64,000 nucleotides of DNA from Streptomyces flavofungini (GCF_014650815.1 NZ_BMVR01000007.1:440976-504975), one strand, 5' to 3'. Shown: positions 16,390 to 24,957, numbered from the stretch's first letter. Numbers and translations are program-made. Notes: generated by a model from the letters alone, not told the origin.

Positions 16390-17448
16390 TCAGACCATGA
16401 GGAGCAGACGCGTATGCGGCTTGAGCTTCCTGTTCACCGAACGGCTCTGCACGTACACCTCCAGCTTCGGGTTGTTCCCTGCCTTGACGGAGACGGTCCC
16501 CTGGATCCCCGTACCGAACAGGAGGCTGCGCGCCGCGTCCCCCGTGTAGGCGCGATCGGTGTCCTTCTCGACGACGATGACTTCCTTGTTCTGCTGCACC
16601 TGGGCCCGGGCGCCCAACTGGTAGTAACACGCGCCGCGTTCGTAACTCACGCCCGGGTGCGAGTCGACGAAGGGGCGGATCTCGACTTCCTTGTCGACCT
16701 TCAGGAGTCGGTACTTGTCGGCCGGAATCGGTTCGAGGTTCGCCCGCACCTCGTCCACCGATAGGTCCTGGCCGACGGCGAACAGGTGCTTCGTGCCGCG
16801 CACGCCCTGCTCGCGGCCCCGGAGGAAGCTGGTGGCGGCGGCGCGCACGGTGCCGATCGCCTCCTCCACGCCCTTCTGGGAATCCGCGTTCCAGATCGCG
16901 ATGTTCCCGGCGGGGAATCCGTAGTTCTGGGCGGTCCGCTTGGCCAGCGAGTTCGGAACGAGGATCGCGGAAGTCCAGTGCCCCGGAAGTCCGCCCATCG
17001 TCGCCGTGATCCTGTCGAGCCAGGGACCGAGGACGGCCGGGTCGCCGTCGTGCCGCCGATCGCCGCCGGACGCGTTCTCCTCGCCGTCCGTCACCACGAT
17101 CTGCAGGAAGCTGTGCTCGCCGTACTCCTCCCAGATGTGGCCCAAATCGTCCAGCGACTTCAAAGAAGCCTCGATGAGGGCCGTGGCGCCATTGTTGACC
17201 TGGTACAGCCCCCGCATGGACGGCAAATGCTTCACGTCCATGTCCCAGACCAAATTCTCCACCCTGTGGTCGAAGGAATAGAGGCTGATCCGGGTCTCAT
17301 GGCCGAGGCTGTCCGACTCGGCCTTCAACCCGGCCACGAACTCGTCCACCACGCGGATGAGTTGATTCTGGTGCGGACGCATGGAACCCGAACAGTCCAC
17401 TACCAGCGCGACGTGATTCACCTTGTGCTGGATCCTGTGTGCGGACAC
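16390..17448 (-). CDS. von Willebrand factor A (VWA) domain protein
   Basis: This 352-residue intracellular protein has no signal peptide. The N-terminal VWA domain has a complete metal-adhesion site: DCSGSM (D18-S22), the Thr of NNGATALIEA, and VVTDGEEN. The C-terminal 120 residues (from about LSVDEVRANLEPIPADKYRL) form an additional beta-rich domain I do not recognise. The start is GTG at 17448 with GGGGGAGGAC upstream; the longer ATG frame crosses a terminator. VWA proteins of this kind usually act in metal-dependent protein assembly. It stands alone, between a terminator and an empty 290-base region. Confidence 0.85.
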   Translation of the reverse strand: MSAHRIQHKVNHVALVVDCSGSMRPHQNQLIRVVDEFVAGLKAESDSLGHETRISLYSFDHRVENLVWDMDVKHLPSMRGLYQVNNGATALIEASLKSLDDLGHIWEEYGEHSFLQIVVTDGEENASGGDRRHDGDPAVLGPWLDRITATMGGLPGHWTSAILVPNSLAKRTAQNYGFPAGNIAIWNADSQKGVEEAIGTVRAAATSFLRGREQGVRGTKHLFAVGQDLSVDEVRANLEPIPADKYRLLKVDKEVEIRPFVDSHPGVSYERGACYYQLGARAQVQQNKEVIVVEKDTDRAYTGDAARSLLFGTGIQGTVSVKAGNNPKLEVYVQSRSVNRKLKPHTRLLLMV

Positions 17449-17561
17449 GTTTGTCCTCCCCCTCCGAGGCTCCCCGAGTGACGTTTTCACTCTACGAGGA
17501 GGCACTGACAACGGCGCCTGATGGCTCCTCACCTGCGGTTGTCCGGACGTCACCACGGACG

Positions 17562-17599
17562 ACGGCGCCCCGCCGCCCGTGTGGGCGGCGGGGCGCCGT
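17562..17599 (-). terminator. Intrinsic terminator after the secreted-protein gene
   Basis: A perfect 17-bp stem (ACGGCGCCCCGCCGCCC and its complement) with a GTGT loop begins 67 bases after the stop of the gene at 17667-18233. It insulates the VWA gene downstream on the same strand. Confidence 0.85.
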
Positions 17600-17666
17600 G
17601 CAGGAACCCGTGGGTGCCGGAGCCTGCCCCTCATCTCCGTGCTCCGGCAACCACAGCGGCTGCTTC

Positions 17667-18233
17667 CTACTTGTGGTCAACGAACCACTTCGTGCAGCCC
17701 TTGCCTCCCGAGACGGGGAAGACGCAACTACGCACGGCGTAGGACTTGTTTCCCCCGATCTGCAGCTTCACGGTCTTCGTCACCATCCAGTCACGCACGT
17801 TCGCGTCGAACCAGTTCGCTGTCTTGCTGCAGCTCTTGTAGCCGCCCTTCTTCTGCTTGATGTACTTCGTCGAAGGGTGCTGCACATGGTTCTTCATCTT
17901 GAACGGCTTGATGCTGCGCTGCACCTGGACCTTGTCGCCCTTCGCGATGTCCTCGGCGTAGGCGCGGGCCTTCTTGTCCCGGATGCTCTCCGTGTCAATG
18001 CTGGTGAAGCGCCCCTTGTACCGGCGGTTTCCGCTGTCCCGGTAGATCCCGACGCCAGGACCGGAGCAGAACGCCCTGGCCTCCTGGGACTGGGACGTCC
18101 CAGCGGCGGCCCGGGTCTCCTTGGCGCCGCTCGGGGCGCTGTCAGCGACGGCCGGCAGGCCGCCCGCCCCGACCGCGCCCGCTGCGAGAAGCAGCGAGGC
18201 GACGCTGAGGGTGGCCGTGCGGTTCTTGGTCAT
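17667..18233 (-). CDS. Secreted basic protein of unknown function
   Basis: This 188-residue protein has a clear signal peptide (MTKNRTATLSVASLLLAAGA, cleavage near AVADS). The mature part is strongly basic, rich in Lys, Tyr and Ser. It has four cysteines (RAFCSG, KSCSK, RSCVFPV and KGCTK), enough for two disulfides outside the cell. I recognise no family. The ATG at 18233 has GGGGAGA upstream. The stop is followed by a strong terminator. Cell-wall or nucleic-acid binding would fit the charge but is guesswork. Confidence 0.75.
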   Translation of the reverse strand: MTKNRTATLSVASLLLAAGAVGAGGLPAVADSAPSGAKETRAAAGTSQSQEARAFCSGPGVGIYRDSGNRRYKGRFTSIDTESIRDKKARAYAEDIAKGDKVQVQRSIKPFKMKNHVQHPSTKYIKQKKGGYKSCSKTANWFDANVRDWMVTKTVKLQIGGNKSYAVRSCVFPVSGGKGCTKWFVDHK

Positions 18234-18351
18234 GAGATCTCCCCGTAGTCGTCTCCTGATCCGAGCCACCATGCTCATGGCCCGCACCCGACCGACTCCA
18301 GGGGTTTCGACGCTGCCCGAAACACTCTGACTCGCCCAAGGACGGGTCGAG

Positions 18352-19377
18352 TCAGCGAGGACGCAACCGCTCCCTGGCCAGCGCGAGCGCGGCCTCCGTC
18401 GGCGGCACACCGGACCGACGCCCATGCTCGATGACCGCCGCCAGGCGCTCGCCGACCTGACGTACCCGCTGCTCGGCCCGAGCGTCGTCGTGCTTGAGGA
18501 GCCGCTCCTCGAGGAAGGTCAAGCCGCCCGCGTTGACGCAGAAGTCGGGCGCGTAGAGGATCCCGCGCGCCTCGAGCGCGGCGGCGTACTCGGGGGCGGC
18601 GAGCACATTGTTGGCACCACCGGCGATGATCCGGCAGCGCAGCTCCGGCAGCGTACGGTCGTTGACGACACCTCCCAGAGCGCACGGGGCGAGAACATCG
18701 CAGTCGGCGACCACCGCGGTGGCGGGATCGACGACGCGCGCGCCGACGCCTCGGGCGACGGCATCCGCTCGCCGGGAATCGACGTCGGACACCAGCAACT
18801 CCGCACCCTCCGCCGCCAGCAGTCGAGCGAGGGCGGCACCCACATTCCCCACGCCCTGCACGCACACCCGAACACCCCGTAGATTCCCGTCGCCACCGGT
18901 GGCACGCAGACATGCCCGTATCCCTTCGAGGACACCGAGCGCGGTCATGGGGGAGGGGTCGCCGTCGGCGCAGACGGGGGAGGTCTCGGTGCCGATCACC
19001 GCCAGGTCGGCCTGCGTGGTCCCGACATCGTTGACGGGGATGAAGCGCCCGCCGAGGGTGGCGACGAAGCGGCCCTGGGCGCGCAGCAGTGCCTCGGACT
19101 TGTCGCGCACCGGGTCACCGATGATGACGCTCCAGCCTCCACCAAGATCGAGCCCCGCGGCCGCAGCCTTCAGCGTCATGGCCTGCGCGAGGCGCAGACC
19201 GTCTTCAAGGGCGGCGTTCTCGCTCTCGTACGGCTGCATGCGCACGCCCCCGAGCGCGGGCCCGAGGGTCGTGTCGTGGAGAAGAACGAGGGACCGCAAC
19301 CCGGTCTCGGCATCGTGATGGAACAACGCCTGCTCGAAGCCGCCCGACTGGAGCCGGTCGAAAATCGTGAAGGTCAT
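18352..19377 (-). CDS. Leu/Val/Phe dehydrogenase-family protein with altered active site
   Basis: This 341-residue protein matches the amino-acid dehydrogenase family along its length: GPALGGVRM, AMTLKAAAAGLDLGGG, VIIGDP, VNDVGTT, the Rossmann motif VQGVGNVGAALARLLAAEGA, and ILYAPDFCVNAGG. The first active-site lysine is present (K70). The second, normally in GGGK twelve residues later, is Trp82 (GGGWSVIIGDP; codon TGG). In leucine dehydrogenase that lysine is the catalytic base, so normal deamination should be impaired. The rest is intact, so this may be a specialised relative rather than decay. The ribosome site is weak. Confidence 0.85.
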   Translation of the reverse strand: MTFTIFDRLQSGGFEQALFHHDAETGLRSLVLLHDTTLGPALGGVRMQPYESENAALEDGLRLAQAMTLKAAAAGLDLGGGWSVIIGDPVRDKSEALLRAQGRFVATLGGRFIPVNDVGTTQADLAVIGTETSPVCADGDPSPMTALGVLEGIRACLRATGGDGNLRGVRVCVQGVGNVGAALARLLAAEGAELLVSDVDSRRADAVARGVGARVVDPATAVVADCDVLAPCALGGVVNDRTLPELRCRIIAGGANNVLAAPEYAAALEARGILYAPDFCVNAGGLTFLEERLLKHDDARAEQRVRQVGERLAAVIEHGRRSGVPPTEAALALARERLRPR

Positions 19378-19604
19378 CCGGTCATCGTCGCAGCGACCAC
19401 TGACATCGGGGGGCGCGGGAGCGTGCAGGGGAACCTCCGCCCCGTCGGACCTCCTCCCCGCACACCGCCCAGCGCGCCCACCACTGTGCGCTCCGGGCGA
19501 TGAGCGTGGTCCCGTTCCCGACCCCTGACCTGGCTCGGGAACCATTCCCCCAGATCCTGCGTGATGTGATGTCGGCTGATGCTGAGGTGACCGAAGGGGA
19601 CGAG

Positions 19605-20165
19605 ATGAGAACGCGGACGATGGTGAGCGGGGCGGTATCGGCCTGTGTGGTGCTGATGGCGAGCGCGTGCGGTCCGGACAACGCGAAGGGCGACGCGGAC
19701 ACGAAGCCCTCGCGACCGTCCACGTCCACGCGGGAGAAGGAACCGTCGGCCAAGCCGTCCGCGCCCACCCGGACGAAGAAGCCATCGGCCACCCCGACCG
19801 GCGACCGGCCCGCCCCCAGGACGAAGGAGGGCGCGATCCAGCGCTACGAGCAGTACCTCCACGCCCTCGGCCGCGAGGACATCGACGGGGTCTGCGACGT
19901 GGCAGGTCCGGCAGCGAAGAAGGCAGAGGACCAGGGCCTCGGCCCGTGCACATCGACGTACGTCACCGTATTCAAGATGATCTCGCCCCCACAGAAGACG
20001 GCCCTCAAGACCGCGACGGTCGACCCGAAGCGCATCGTCGTACGCACACCCGAGAAGATCGAGATGCCGGTCGCCGCGGTCAAGTCCTCCGCGACCTTCT
20101 CGGAGAGCGACCTCGGCAGCTACACCCTGGAGTACCTCAAGAACAACTGGTACATCACCGACTGA
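19605..20165 (+). CDS. Putative lipoprotein of unknown function
   Basis: This 186-residue protein has a lipoprotein signal (VSACVVLMASAC, lipobox LMASAC, lipidated C22). A low-complexity Lys/Pro/Ser/Thr linker spans residues 30-80. A folded domain follows (GAIQRYEQYLHALGREDIDG through LEYLKNNWYITD) that resembles small SnoaL/NTF2-like cell-surface domains in layout only. The ATG at 19605 has AAGGGGAC upstream. It is divergent from the dehydrogenase gene and expected on the outer face of the membrane. Confidence 0.75.
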   Translation: MRTRTMVSGAVSACVVLMASACGPDNAKGDADTKPSRPSTSTREKEPSAKPSAPTRTKKPSATPTGDRPAPRTKEGAIQRYEQYLHALGREDIDGVCDVAGPAAKKAEDQGLGPCTSTYVTVFKMISPPQKTALKTATVDPKRIVVRTPEKIEMPVAAVKSSATFSESDLGSYTLEYLKNNWYITD

Positions 20166-20189
20166 ACCGCGACGCAACCGACTGAACCC

Positions 20190-20304
20190 CGACGGCGAGC
20201 TGGCCGCGGAGGTGTGGACCGAACCTCACCACCGGGCCCGCCCGCTACGTGCAGTACAGGCGTGAGTACCTCGGCTGGGGCGTCTTTGCGCTGATGAGCC
20301 GCTG
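20190..20304 (+). pseudogene. Possible 3' remnant of an unknown gene
   Basis: One frame ends in CGPNLTTGPARYVQYRREYL then GWGVFALMSR and a TGA. It reads like the end of a protein and has high third-position GC, but it has no start and the frame is lost upstream. It fills the convergent gap between the lipoprotein and DD-peptidase genes. The parent family is not identified. Confidence 0.3.
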
Positions 20305-20372
20305 ACACTCCGGCCGTGCGGGTCTGGGCAGCACACCCCTCGTGCCTCCCTTTTGCCGCCGCGCCTGTCGCG

Positions 20373-21503
20373 TCAACGCCCGTCGCACAGGGCGGCGTCC
20401 ACCGCACCCTGGAGGTGTGCGAGCTTGGAGCCCTCCGCTGCCCCGGTGGTGGTGTAGACGGTGACGGTGCCGCGGCCGCCCGAGGCGCGGCCGCCGCCCA
20501 CCGAGTCGCCGGGCAGGTCGCCGCCGTGGCCCCAGTACTCGCCGCCGCAACTGAGCGGGATGCTCGCCACGCCGTAGCCGTACCGGCTGCCCTTCGGGTA
20601 CACGTCGCGCCCGCCGACGTCTGTCGTGTCGTGCGTCATCTGCCGTACCGCCCAGACCGGCAGCAGCTTGCCGCCGAACAGGCCGTCCCAGAACGCGTTC
20701 AGGTCCCCGGGAGTGGTGACGAGCCCACCGGACGCGCCGAACTCATAGCCCGGCAGCTCCGTCGCATCCACCTGGCCCTTCGGATGCGCCGGGTGGATGC
20801 CGTAATTGCGGGCGTGCGGGCCGCGCAGCGTCAGCTCGTCCCGGCCGGGCCAGTACGTCGACTTGAGACCCATCGGCTCCAGGATCGTCCGCTTGATGTA
20901 CGTGCGGTAGTCGGTGCCGGACACGCGGGCGATCACCATGCCGAGCACCATGTAGTTGGTTTTGGAATAGCCCCACTCCGCGCCGGGCTCGAAGTCCGGC
21001 CCGGCCTTCAGCACCAGATCGAGATAGCCCTCGTCGGTATTCGGCCTGTCCCAGTCGATCAGCCGCGCGTACTCGGTCAGTCCACTGCGCTGCTTGAGGA
21101 GCTGCCGGATGGTGATGGGGCTGTCGGCGAGCTGTGGCACGTACCGCCCGGCCCGGTCGTCCACCCGCAGCTCGCCGTCGGCCACCAGCCGCATCACGGC
21201 GGCGGCCGTGAACGACTTGGTGTCGCTGCCCATCCGTAACCGCCCCTCCGGCCCCACCATCGGCTTCCCGCTGCCCGGTTCGGCGGTCCCGGCCTTGACG
21301 GCGCGGTGTCCCTTCTCGTACGCCAACGCCCCCGGCACACCGTCCTTTCCGACGAGCAGATCCAACTGCTCCTGCACGCCGGACGCCCCGCCGTGGTGAC
21401 CGCCGCCACGTCCCCCGTCGGCGGCTGCCATCGGGGCGGCGACGCCGACGAGCGCGGCGGCGGACAGGACGGCGGTGGCGACGCGCGTGCGCTGGCTGCT
21501 CAT
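20373..21503 (-). CDS. Secreted serine beta-lactamase-fold / DD-carboxypeptidase-like protein
   Basis: This 376-residue exported protein has a signal peptide ending near residue 28 (MAAADGG). The first catalytic motif SxxK is SDTK (S93, K96). The second is YSKTN (Y179), where most R61-type DD-peptidases have YSN. The third is GHGG in EYWGHGGDLPG. Length and order match the Streptomyces R61 family. Substrates could be peptidoglycan stem peptides or esters. The start at 21503 has GGGAGAGC upstream. A second family member lies at 54267-55451. Confidence 0.88.
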   Translation of the reverse strand: MSSQRTRVATAVLSAAALVGVAAPMAAADGGRGGGHHGGASGVQEQLDLLVGKDGVPGALAYEKGHRAVKAGTAEPGSGKPMVGPEGRLRMGSDTKSFTAAAVMRLVADGELRVDDRAGRYVPQLADSPITIRQLLKQRSGLTEYARLIDWDRPNTDEGYLDLVLKAGPDFEPGAEWGYSKTNYMVLGMVIARVSGTDYRTYIKRTILEPMGLKSTYWPGRDELTLRGPHARNYGIHPAHPKGQVDATELPGYEFGASGGLVTTPGDLNAFWDGLFGGKLLPVWAVRQMTHDTTDVGGRDVYPKGSRYGYGVASIPLSCGGEYWGHGGDLPGDSVGGGRASGGRGTVTVYTTTGAAEGSKLAHLQGAVDAALCDGR

Positions 21504-21819
21504 GGTGCTCTCCCTGGCTCGGCGGACCTGCGCCGATCGCGGGTCCGGTGTGTCCTGTGTCCGGTTGGGGAACGCAGGACACATTTCCGTACGGCCACGC
21601 ACAGCACACTGGTGCGGACCTCCGGCCCCGGGGTGTGGCCAGTACCAACCCACCCTCGGCACTGTGACTGACCCGACCGAAGGGTGTAGCGCCCCTGGGC
21701 CTGCCGCGAGAGCGGATCTTGATGACGATTACGTGGGAGGTAATCGTCGGGGGCTGTGAGGGTGGGTAAGGATGCGATCTCTCAGCGCCAACACGTGGTT
21801 TCAGACGGAGGGATGACCC
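21504..21819. other. Divergent intergenic region, DD-peptidase / SnoaL-like genes
   Basis: About 315 bases without a supported ORF. It holds the inverted repeat at 21724-21748 and otherwise no clear signal. Confidence 0.4.
21724..21748. promoter_or_regulatory. Inverted repeat GACGATTAC-N7-GTAATCGTC
   Basis: Perfect 9-base arms with a 7-base spacer lie 72 bases before the SnoaL-like gene. No regulator gene adjoins, so it could bind a protein encoded elsewhere, or form a small hairpin. Confidence 0.5.
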
Positions 21820-22272
21820 ATGTCCTTGGACACGCGCACGACCACTCGATCCGTGGTGGAGGAGTTGCTGCGCCGGATCGGCGAGGGCGACCCTGACCGG
21901 ATTGCCGAGCTGTATGCGGAACGCGGCGACTGGAAGCTGGACTGGCCAGAGCCCGAACACGGCCGCACCGCCACCCCGTGGATCCGCCACCGGTACACCC
22001 GCAGCGACGCGGCAGCTCACTACCGCGAGCTTGCGGAGCACCACGTGCCCGGGCAGGCGGCCACCGAGGTCGAGCGCGTCCTCATAGACGGCAGTGATGC
22101 GGTCGTGCTCGGCGAGATCCGCCAGACCGCCCGGTCCACCGGACGCGCGTATCGCGCGCGATTCGCCTTGCACCTGACAGTCGAGGACGGCCTGGTGACC
22201 CGACACCATGTCTACGAAGACAGCCTCGCCGTTGCTCAGGCATTCGACGCGGCCACCCCTGAGGGGCGGTGA
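21820..22272 (+). CDS. SnoaL-like / NTF2-fold protein
   Basis: This 150-residue protein has an N-terminal helix with RSVVEELLRRIGEGDPDRIA, an ELYAERGDWKLDWP strand, and the typical end LHLTVEDGLVTRHHVYEDSL. That is the SnoaL-like cone fold used by polyketide cyclases, isomerases and many uncharacterised proteins. The ribosome site is GGAGGGATG. The function cannot be told from sequence alone. A 20-bp exact duplication overlaps its stop codon. Confidence 0.82.
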   Translation: MSLDTRTTTRSVVEELLRRIGEGDPDRIAELYAERGDWKLDWPEPEHGRTATPWIRHRYTRSDAAAHYRELAEHHVPGQAATEVERVLIDGSDAVVLGEIRQTARSTGRAYRARFALHLTVEDGLVTRHHVYEDSLAVAQAFDAATPEGR

Positions 22273-22304
22273 TCGCCTACGGATGGCGGTGATCGCCTAC
22301 GGAT
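22265..22304. repeat. Exact 20-bp tandem duplication over the SnoaL-like stop codon
   Basis: GGCGGTGATCGCCTACGGAT occurs twice in a row. The first copy contains the TGA of the SnoaL-like gene, so the duplication adds a spare stop rather than altering the protein. Confidence 0.85.
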
Positions 22305-22503
22305 GAAGGAGCCGCAGCGGCTCTCGGCCGCCCATCGGCCGAGGTCGCCGTGGGACGGCTCATCCGGGCGGGCTCGACGTACCGGCCATACCGGATGTCG
22401 TCCGGAGTGCGGGGGATCGGAATCTGGCTCTGATCGTCTTGCGGCGGGCGAAGGGGAGGGGCGGCTTGAGGGCGACAGGCCAGGTCCGTGGCATGATCCC
22501 CTC

Positions 22504-23001
22504 ATGTCTACCAACGTTTTCTTCGACATCACCATCGACGGCGACGCCTCGGGGCGGATCGTCTTCAAGCTGTACGACGACGTCGTTCCCAAGACGACGC
22601 AGAACTTCCGTGAGCTGGCCACCGGCCAGCACGGCTTTGGATACGAGGGTTCGGGTTTCCACCGGGTCATCCCGGACTTCATGCTTCAGGGCGGTGACTT
22701 CACCCGTGGTGACGGCACCGGTGGCAAGAGCATCTACGGCGAGAAGTTCGCCGACGAGAACTTCAAGCTCAAGCACGACAAGCCGTTCCTGCTGTCCATG
22801 GCGAACGCCGGTAAGGACTCCAATGGCTCGCAGTTCTTCATCACCACGGTGCTCACGCCGTGGCTGGACGGCAAGCACGTGGTGTTCGGCGAGGTCGTCG
22901 AGGGCCAGGACCTGGTGACGAAGATCGAGTCTCTCGGCTCGCGCTCCGGTGCCACCCGGGCGAAGATCGTGATCGCTTCGTCGGGTGTCGTGGGCGAGTA
23001 G
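22504..23001 (+). CDS. Cyclophilin-type peptidyl-prolyl cis-trans isomerase
   Basis: This 165-residue single-domain cytoplasmic cyclophilin speeds Xaa-Pro isomerisation. It shows the full family core: [51 protein letters not shown] and [12 protein letters not shown]. The catalytic Arg is in FHRVI. No Shine-Dalgarno precedes the ATG; CATGAT sits eight bases upstream and could be a -10 element of a leaderless transcript. The size matches Streptomyces cyclophilin A. Confidence 0.95.
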   Translation: MSTNVFFDITIDGDASGRIVFKLYDDVVPKTTQNFRELATGQHGFGYEGSGFHRVIPDFMLQGGDFTRGDGTGGKSIYGEKFADENFKLKHDKPFLLSMANAGKDSNGSQFFITTVLTPWLDGKHVVFGEVVEGQDLVTKIESLGSRSGATRAKIVIASSGVVGE

Positions 23002-23331
23002 CACCGGCGCCCCGGGCGGCGGGGCCGGTGCTACGCAGGCAGTCGCTCTGACCGCGCACCCGCCCGCTCGACCCGGTGCGCCCTTGCAGCTCCCCGGCCC
23101 TGCTGCCGCTGCTGGTCAGGGGGGCGCGAGGCGCACACCGTGGTCCTGGCGGGCCGCCCGGAGGCCTATCGCACCGGGGTACCCGTCCACGTCGCGCGCT
23201 GGACCGGTGCCGCGCTGTCCCCCGCCGAGGCGCTGACGCGCCGGTGGACTGCTTCCAGGGGGCCGGTGGGCGCGGGCACCACACGGACGGGTGCCGTCCG
23301 GGACCGGTCCGGTCGTATCCGTCCCCGCGCT
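23002..23331. other. Intergenic region, cyclophilin to antitoxin gene
   Basis: About 330 bases. Frames are open by GC bias, but I see no start, ribosome site or family motif, and no strong hairpin. Confidence 0.4.
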
Positions 23332-23347
23332 GTACACCCTGCTGTAC
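23332..23347. promoter_or_regulatory. Inverted repeat GTACA-N6-TGTAC at the antitoxin promoter
   Basis: The right arm overlaps TACGGT, a plausible -10 element six bases before the antitoxin ATG, so the transcript may be leaderless. Autoregulation by the ribbon-helix-helix antitoxin is the natural reading. Confidence 0.5.
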
Positions 23348-23356
23348 GGTCGGAGT

Positions 23357-23614
23357 ATGTCGAAGTCAGTGACGATCCGGGTCCCCGAGGAACTCCACGC
23401 CCAGTTGCAGGAGCGGGCCGACGTCGAGGGCACCACGGTGACCGCGCTCATCACCGAGGCCGCGCGCAACGCGGTCCGTGACCCCCGCCTCGAAGGCGCC
23501 GCGGCCGTCTTCCGGCAGTTCGTCGCGCAGAACGCCGACGCGTTCGACGCGGCCTTCCCCGACGACGTCCCGGCCCGCCGGGACCCGACCGGACAACCGG
23601 GGCGGGCTGCCTGA
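23357..23614 (+). CDS. Ribbon-helix-helix antitoxin-like DNA-binding protein
   Basis: This 85-residue protein opens with a ribbon-helix-helix fold (SVTIRVPEELHAQLQERADV, TTVTALITEAARNAVRD). It then has an acidic/Phe-rich tail (FVAQNADAFDAAFPDDVP) of the kind that wraps a toxin. Its stop is separated by one base from the GTG of the Fic-like gene, so the two are co-translated as a toxin-antitoxin pair. An inverted repeat over the promoter suggests autorepression. Confidence 0.78.
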   Translation: MSKSVTIRVPEELHAQLQERADVEGTTVTALITEAARNAVRDPRLEGAAAVFRQFVAQNADAFDAAFPDDVPARRDPTGQPGRAA

Positions 23615-23615
23615 C

Positions 23616-23987
23616 GTGGAGTTCCACATCGATATCCGCTGGCTGCTGGAGCGCCAGGCGGAGGTGCTGCCCAAGCACCCTGAAGTCCACGACTTCTCCA
23701 ACCTCGTGGCCGCGGTCGCCCGGCACCGCGTCAACACCCCGCAGGTCGGCGTCACCACCGACAACGCGTGGCGCGCCGCCGCCCTGATGCACGCCGTCAT
23801 CCGCCTGCGCCCCCTCCCGGCCCGCAACGCCCTGTACGGCGCCGCGATCGTCGTGTCCTACATGGACGCTGCGGGCGAAGCCATCGACGCCCCGTACGGT
23901 GCGTTGATCGACCTCGCCCGCGACATCGACGCCGGCCGCGCCGACGGCTATGACGCGGCCGACCGCATCCGTTCCTGGCAGATCTGA
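23616..23987 (+). CDS. Fic/Doc-like toxin component, degenerate motif
   Basis: This 123-residue protein starts at GTG, one base after the antitoxin stop. Helices DFSNLVAAVARHRV and AWRAAALMHAVIRLRPLPAR plus NALYGAAIVVSYM resemble a Doc-type fold as annotated in actinomycetes. The canonical catalytic HxFx(D/E)GNxR loop is reduced to RLRPLPARNAL. Fic and Doc enzymes modify proteins such as EF-Tu with nucleotide groups. Here the missing His makes that activity doubtful. The pairing with an RHH antitoxin is the main support. Confidence 0.6.
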   Translation: MEFHIDIRWLLERQAEVLPKHPEVHDFSNLVAAVARHRVNTPQVGVTTDNAWRAAALMHAVIRLRPLPARNALYGAAIVVSYMDAAGEAIDAPYGALIDLARDIDAGRADGYDAADRIRSWQI

Positions 23988-24091
23988 TCCGCATCCGTTC
24001 CTGCCCGCGGCGATGTCCCAGGCCGCGCCCAGGGCCCTCTCGTCCCCGCACGCCTCGGTGCGCAGCCGGGATGGTGTGTCGCGGCTGAGAC

Positions 24092-24454
24092 TCAGGCGAA
24101 CCTAGGTCTCGGCCCGGCCGGGTGAGTGACGGTTGCGCCCGGTGCGCCCTGCCCCGGTGAGGACGCGTGCTGGTGTGCGTGTTGCCGTATCTCGGTGGCG
24201 AGGGCCAGGCCGGTGTGCGGGGGACCGGTGGTCGACGGCGCCCCCTGCGGCTCGGACGGGGCGTCGCTGTCGAGAGTCTCGGCCAGGGTGTCCAGGAAGT
24301 CGGACATGGCGACGAGCGTGTCGCGCAGCATTCGTATCCGCGCTGTCTGGCCGCCGAGCTGTCTGCGGATGGCGAGCAGACTCTCGAACTCCTTCACGGA
24401 CACGGCGATCATGGGATTGCCGTCCACGAGGACCTGCCGCGGATTGTTCCGCAC
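24092..24454 (-). CDS. Small protein of unknown function, Phd-like N-terminus
   Basis: This 120-residue protein starts at GTG with AAAGGGG upstream. Residues 7-35 (QVLVDGNPMIAVSVKEFESL) recall the end of Phd/YefM-type antitoxin domains. A helix (RIRMLRDTLVAMSDFLDTLA) and a Pro/Ser/His-rich disordered tail follow. There is no partner gene beside it. It lies downstream of the metE remnant on the same strand, in the stretch where the metE body would have been. The Phd resemblance is weak. Confidence 0.5.
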   Translation of the reverse strand: MRNNPRQVLVDGNPMIAVSVKEFESLLAIRRQLGGQTARIRMLRDTLVAMSDFLDTLAETLDSDAPSEPQGAPSTTGPPHTGLALATEIRQHAHQHASSPGQGAPGATVTHPAGPRPRFA

Positions 24455-24619
24455 CGATGGACCCCTTTCGTGCCTTGATCGAGTCAGTGCTGTTCGTCGG
24501 GGCCGGGTCGCTTGTGGTGTCCCGGCGCCCTGGGTGTCCACGGTCAGGAGGCGGGCCGTTGCACCCGGTCCGTGCGGGCGGCGGATGGCCTGGACGATGT
24601 CGCGCGCGTGGTTGCCGAA

Positions 24620-24780
24620 CACGGCGTAGCAGGGCGGCCCGGTTCGGAGGGAGTTCGGCGGTGACGCGGCTGTTCCAGCGGGCCCTCGACGGCCTTGTCG
24701 AGCTCTCGGTTCGCGCCCTGACGGAAGTAGCCGTACGCGGTGGCCGGTGCTGCTGCCGCGGTGGCGGATTCGCGGGTCAC
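24620..24780 (-). pseudogene. metE: metE (cobalamin-independent methionine synthase) 5' remnant, frameshifted
   Basis: A GTG with a strong AAGGAG ribosome site starts a frame reading AYGYFRQGANRELDKAVEG, which matches the conserved MetE N-terminus (YGYxRQGxxRELxKAVEG). After LEQ at 24670 the match continues one base out of frame as RVTAELPPNRAALL. Only about 55 codons of a roughly 770-codon gene can be recognised before the frame decays. It sits directly downstream of a cobalamin riboswitch on the same strand, the usual control of metE. MetE makes methionine without B12, so this copy is dead. Confidence 0.75.
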
Positions 24781-24957
24781 GTAGATCTCCTTCGCGAGAT
24801 GAATTCATCACGTCCCGGCGAGGGGGACGAGAGCGCGAAGGGATGACGAACCGGACGGAAACGACCTCGCGCGGCAAGCGCGGTCGTCCGCACGGTAGGT
24901 ACGCCGACCCGCCCTCGAGGTCACCGGAATTTCCACGCGCGAAGTGGTCCGCACACG

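Noticed and set aside
16178-16549. Plus-strand ORF MKIERADEYLLVSRRCPIVY... in the 16.1-16.4 kb gap
   Set aside because: The first 30 residues look protein-like, but there is no ribosome site, the middle is a GCGAGC-type low-complexity run (16319-16383), and it then runs antisense into the VWA gene.
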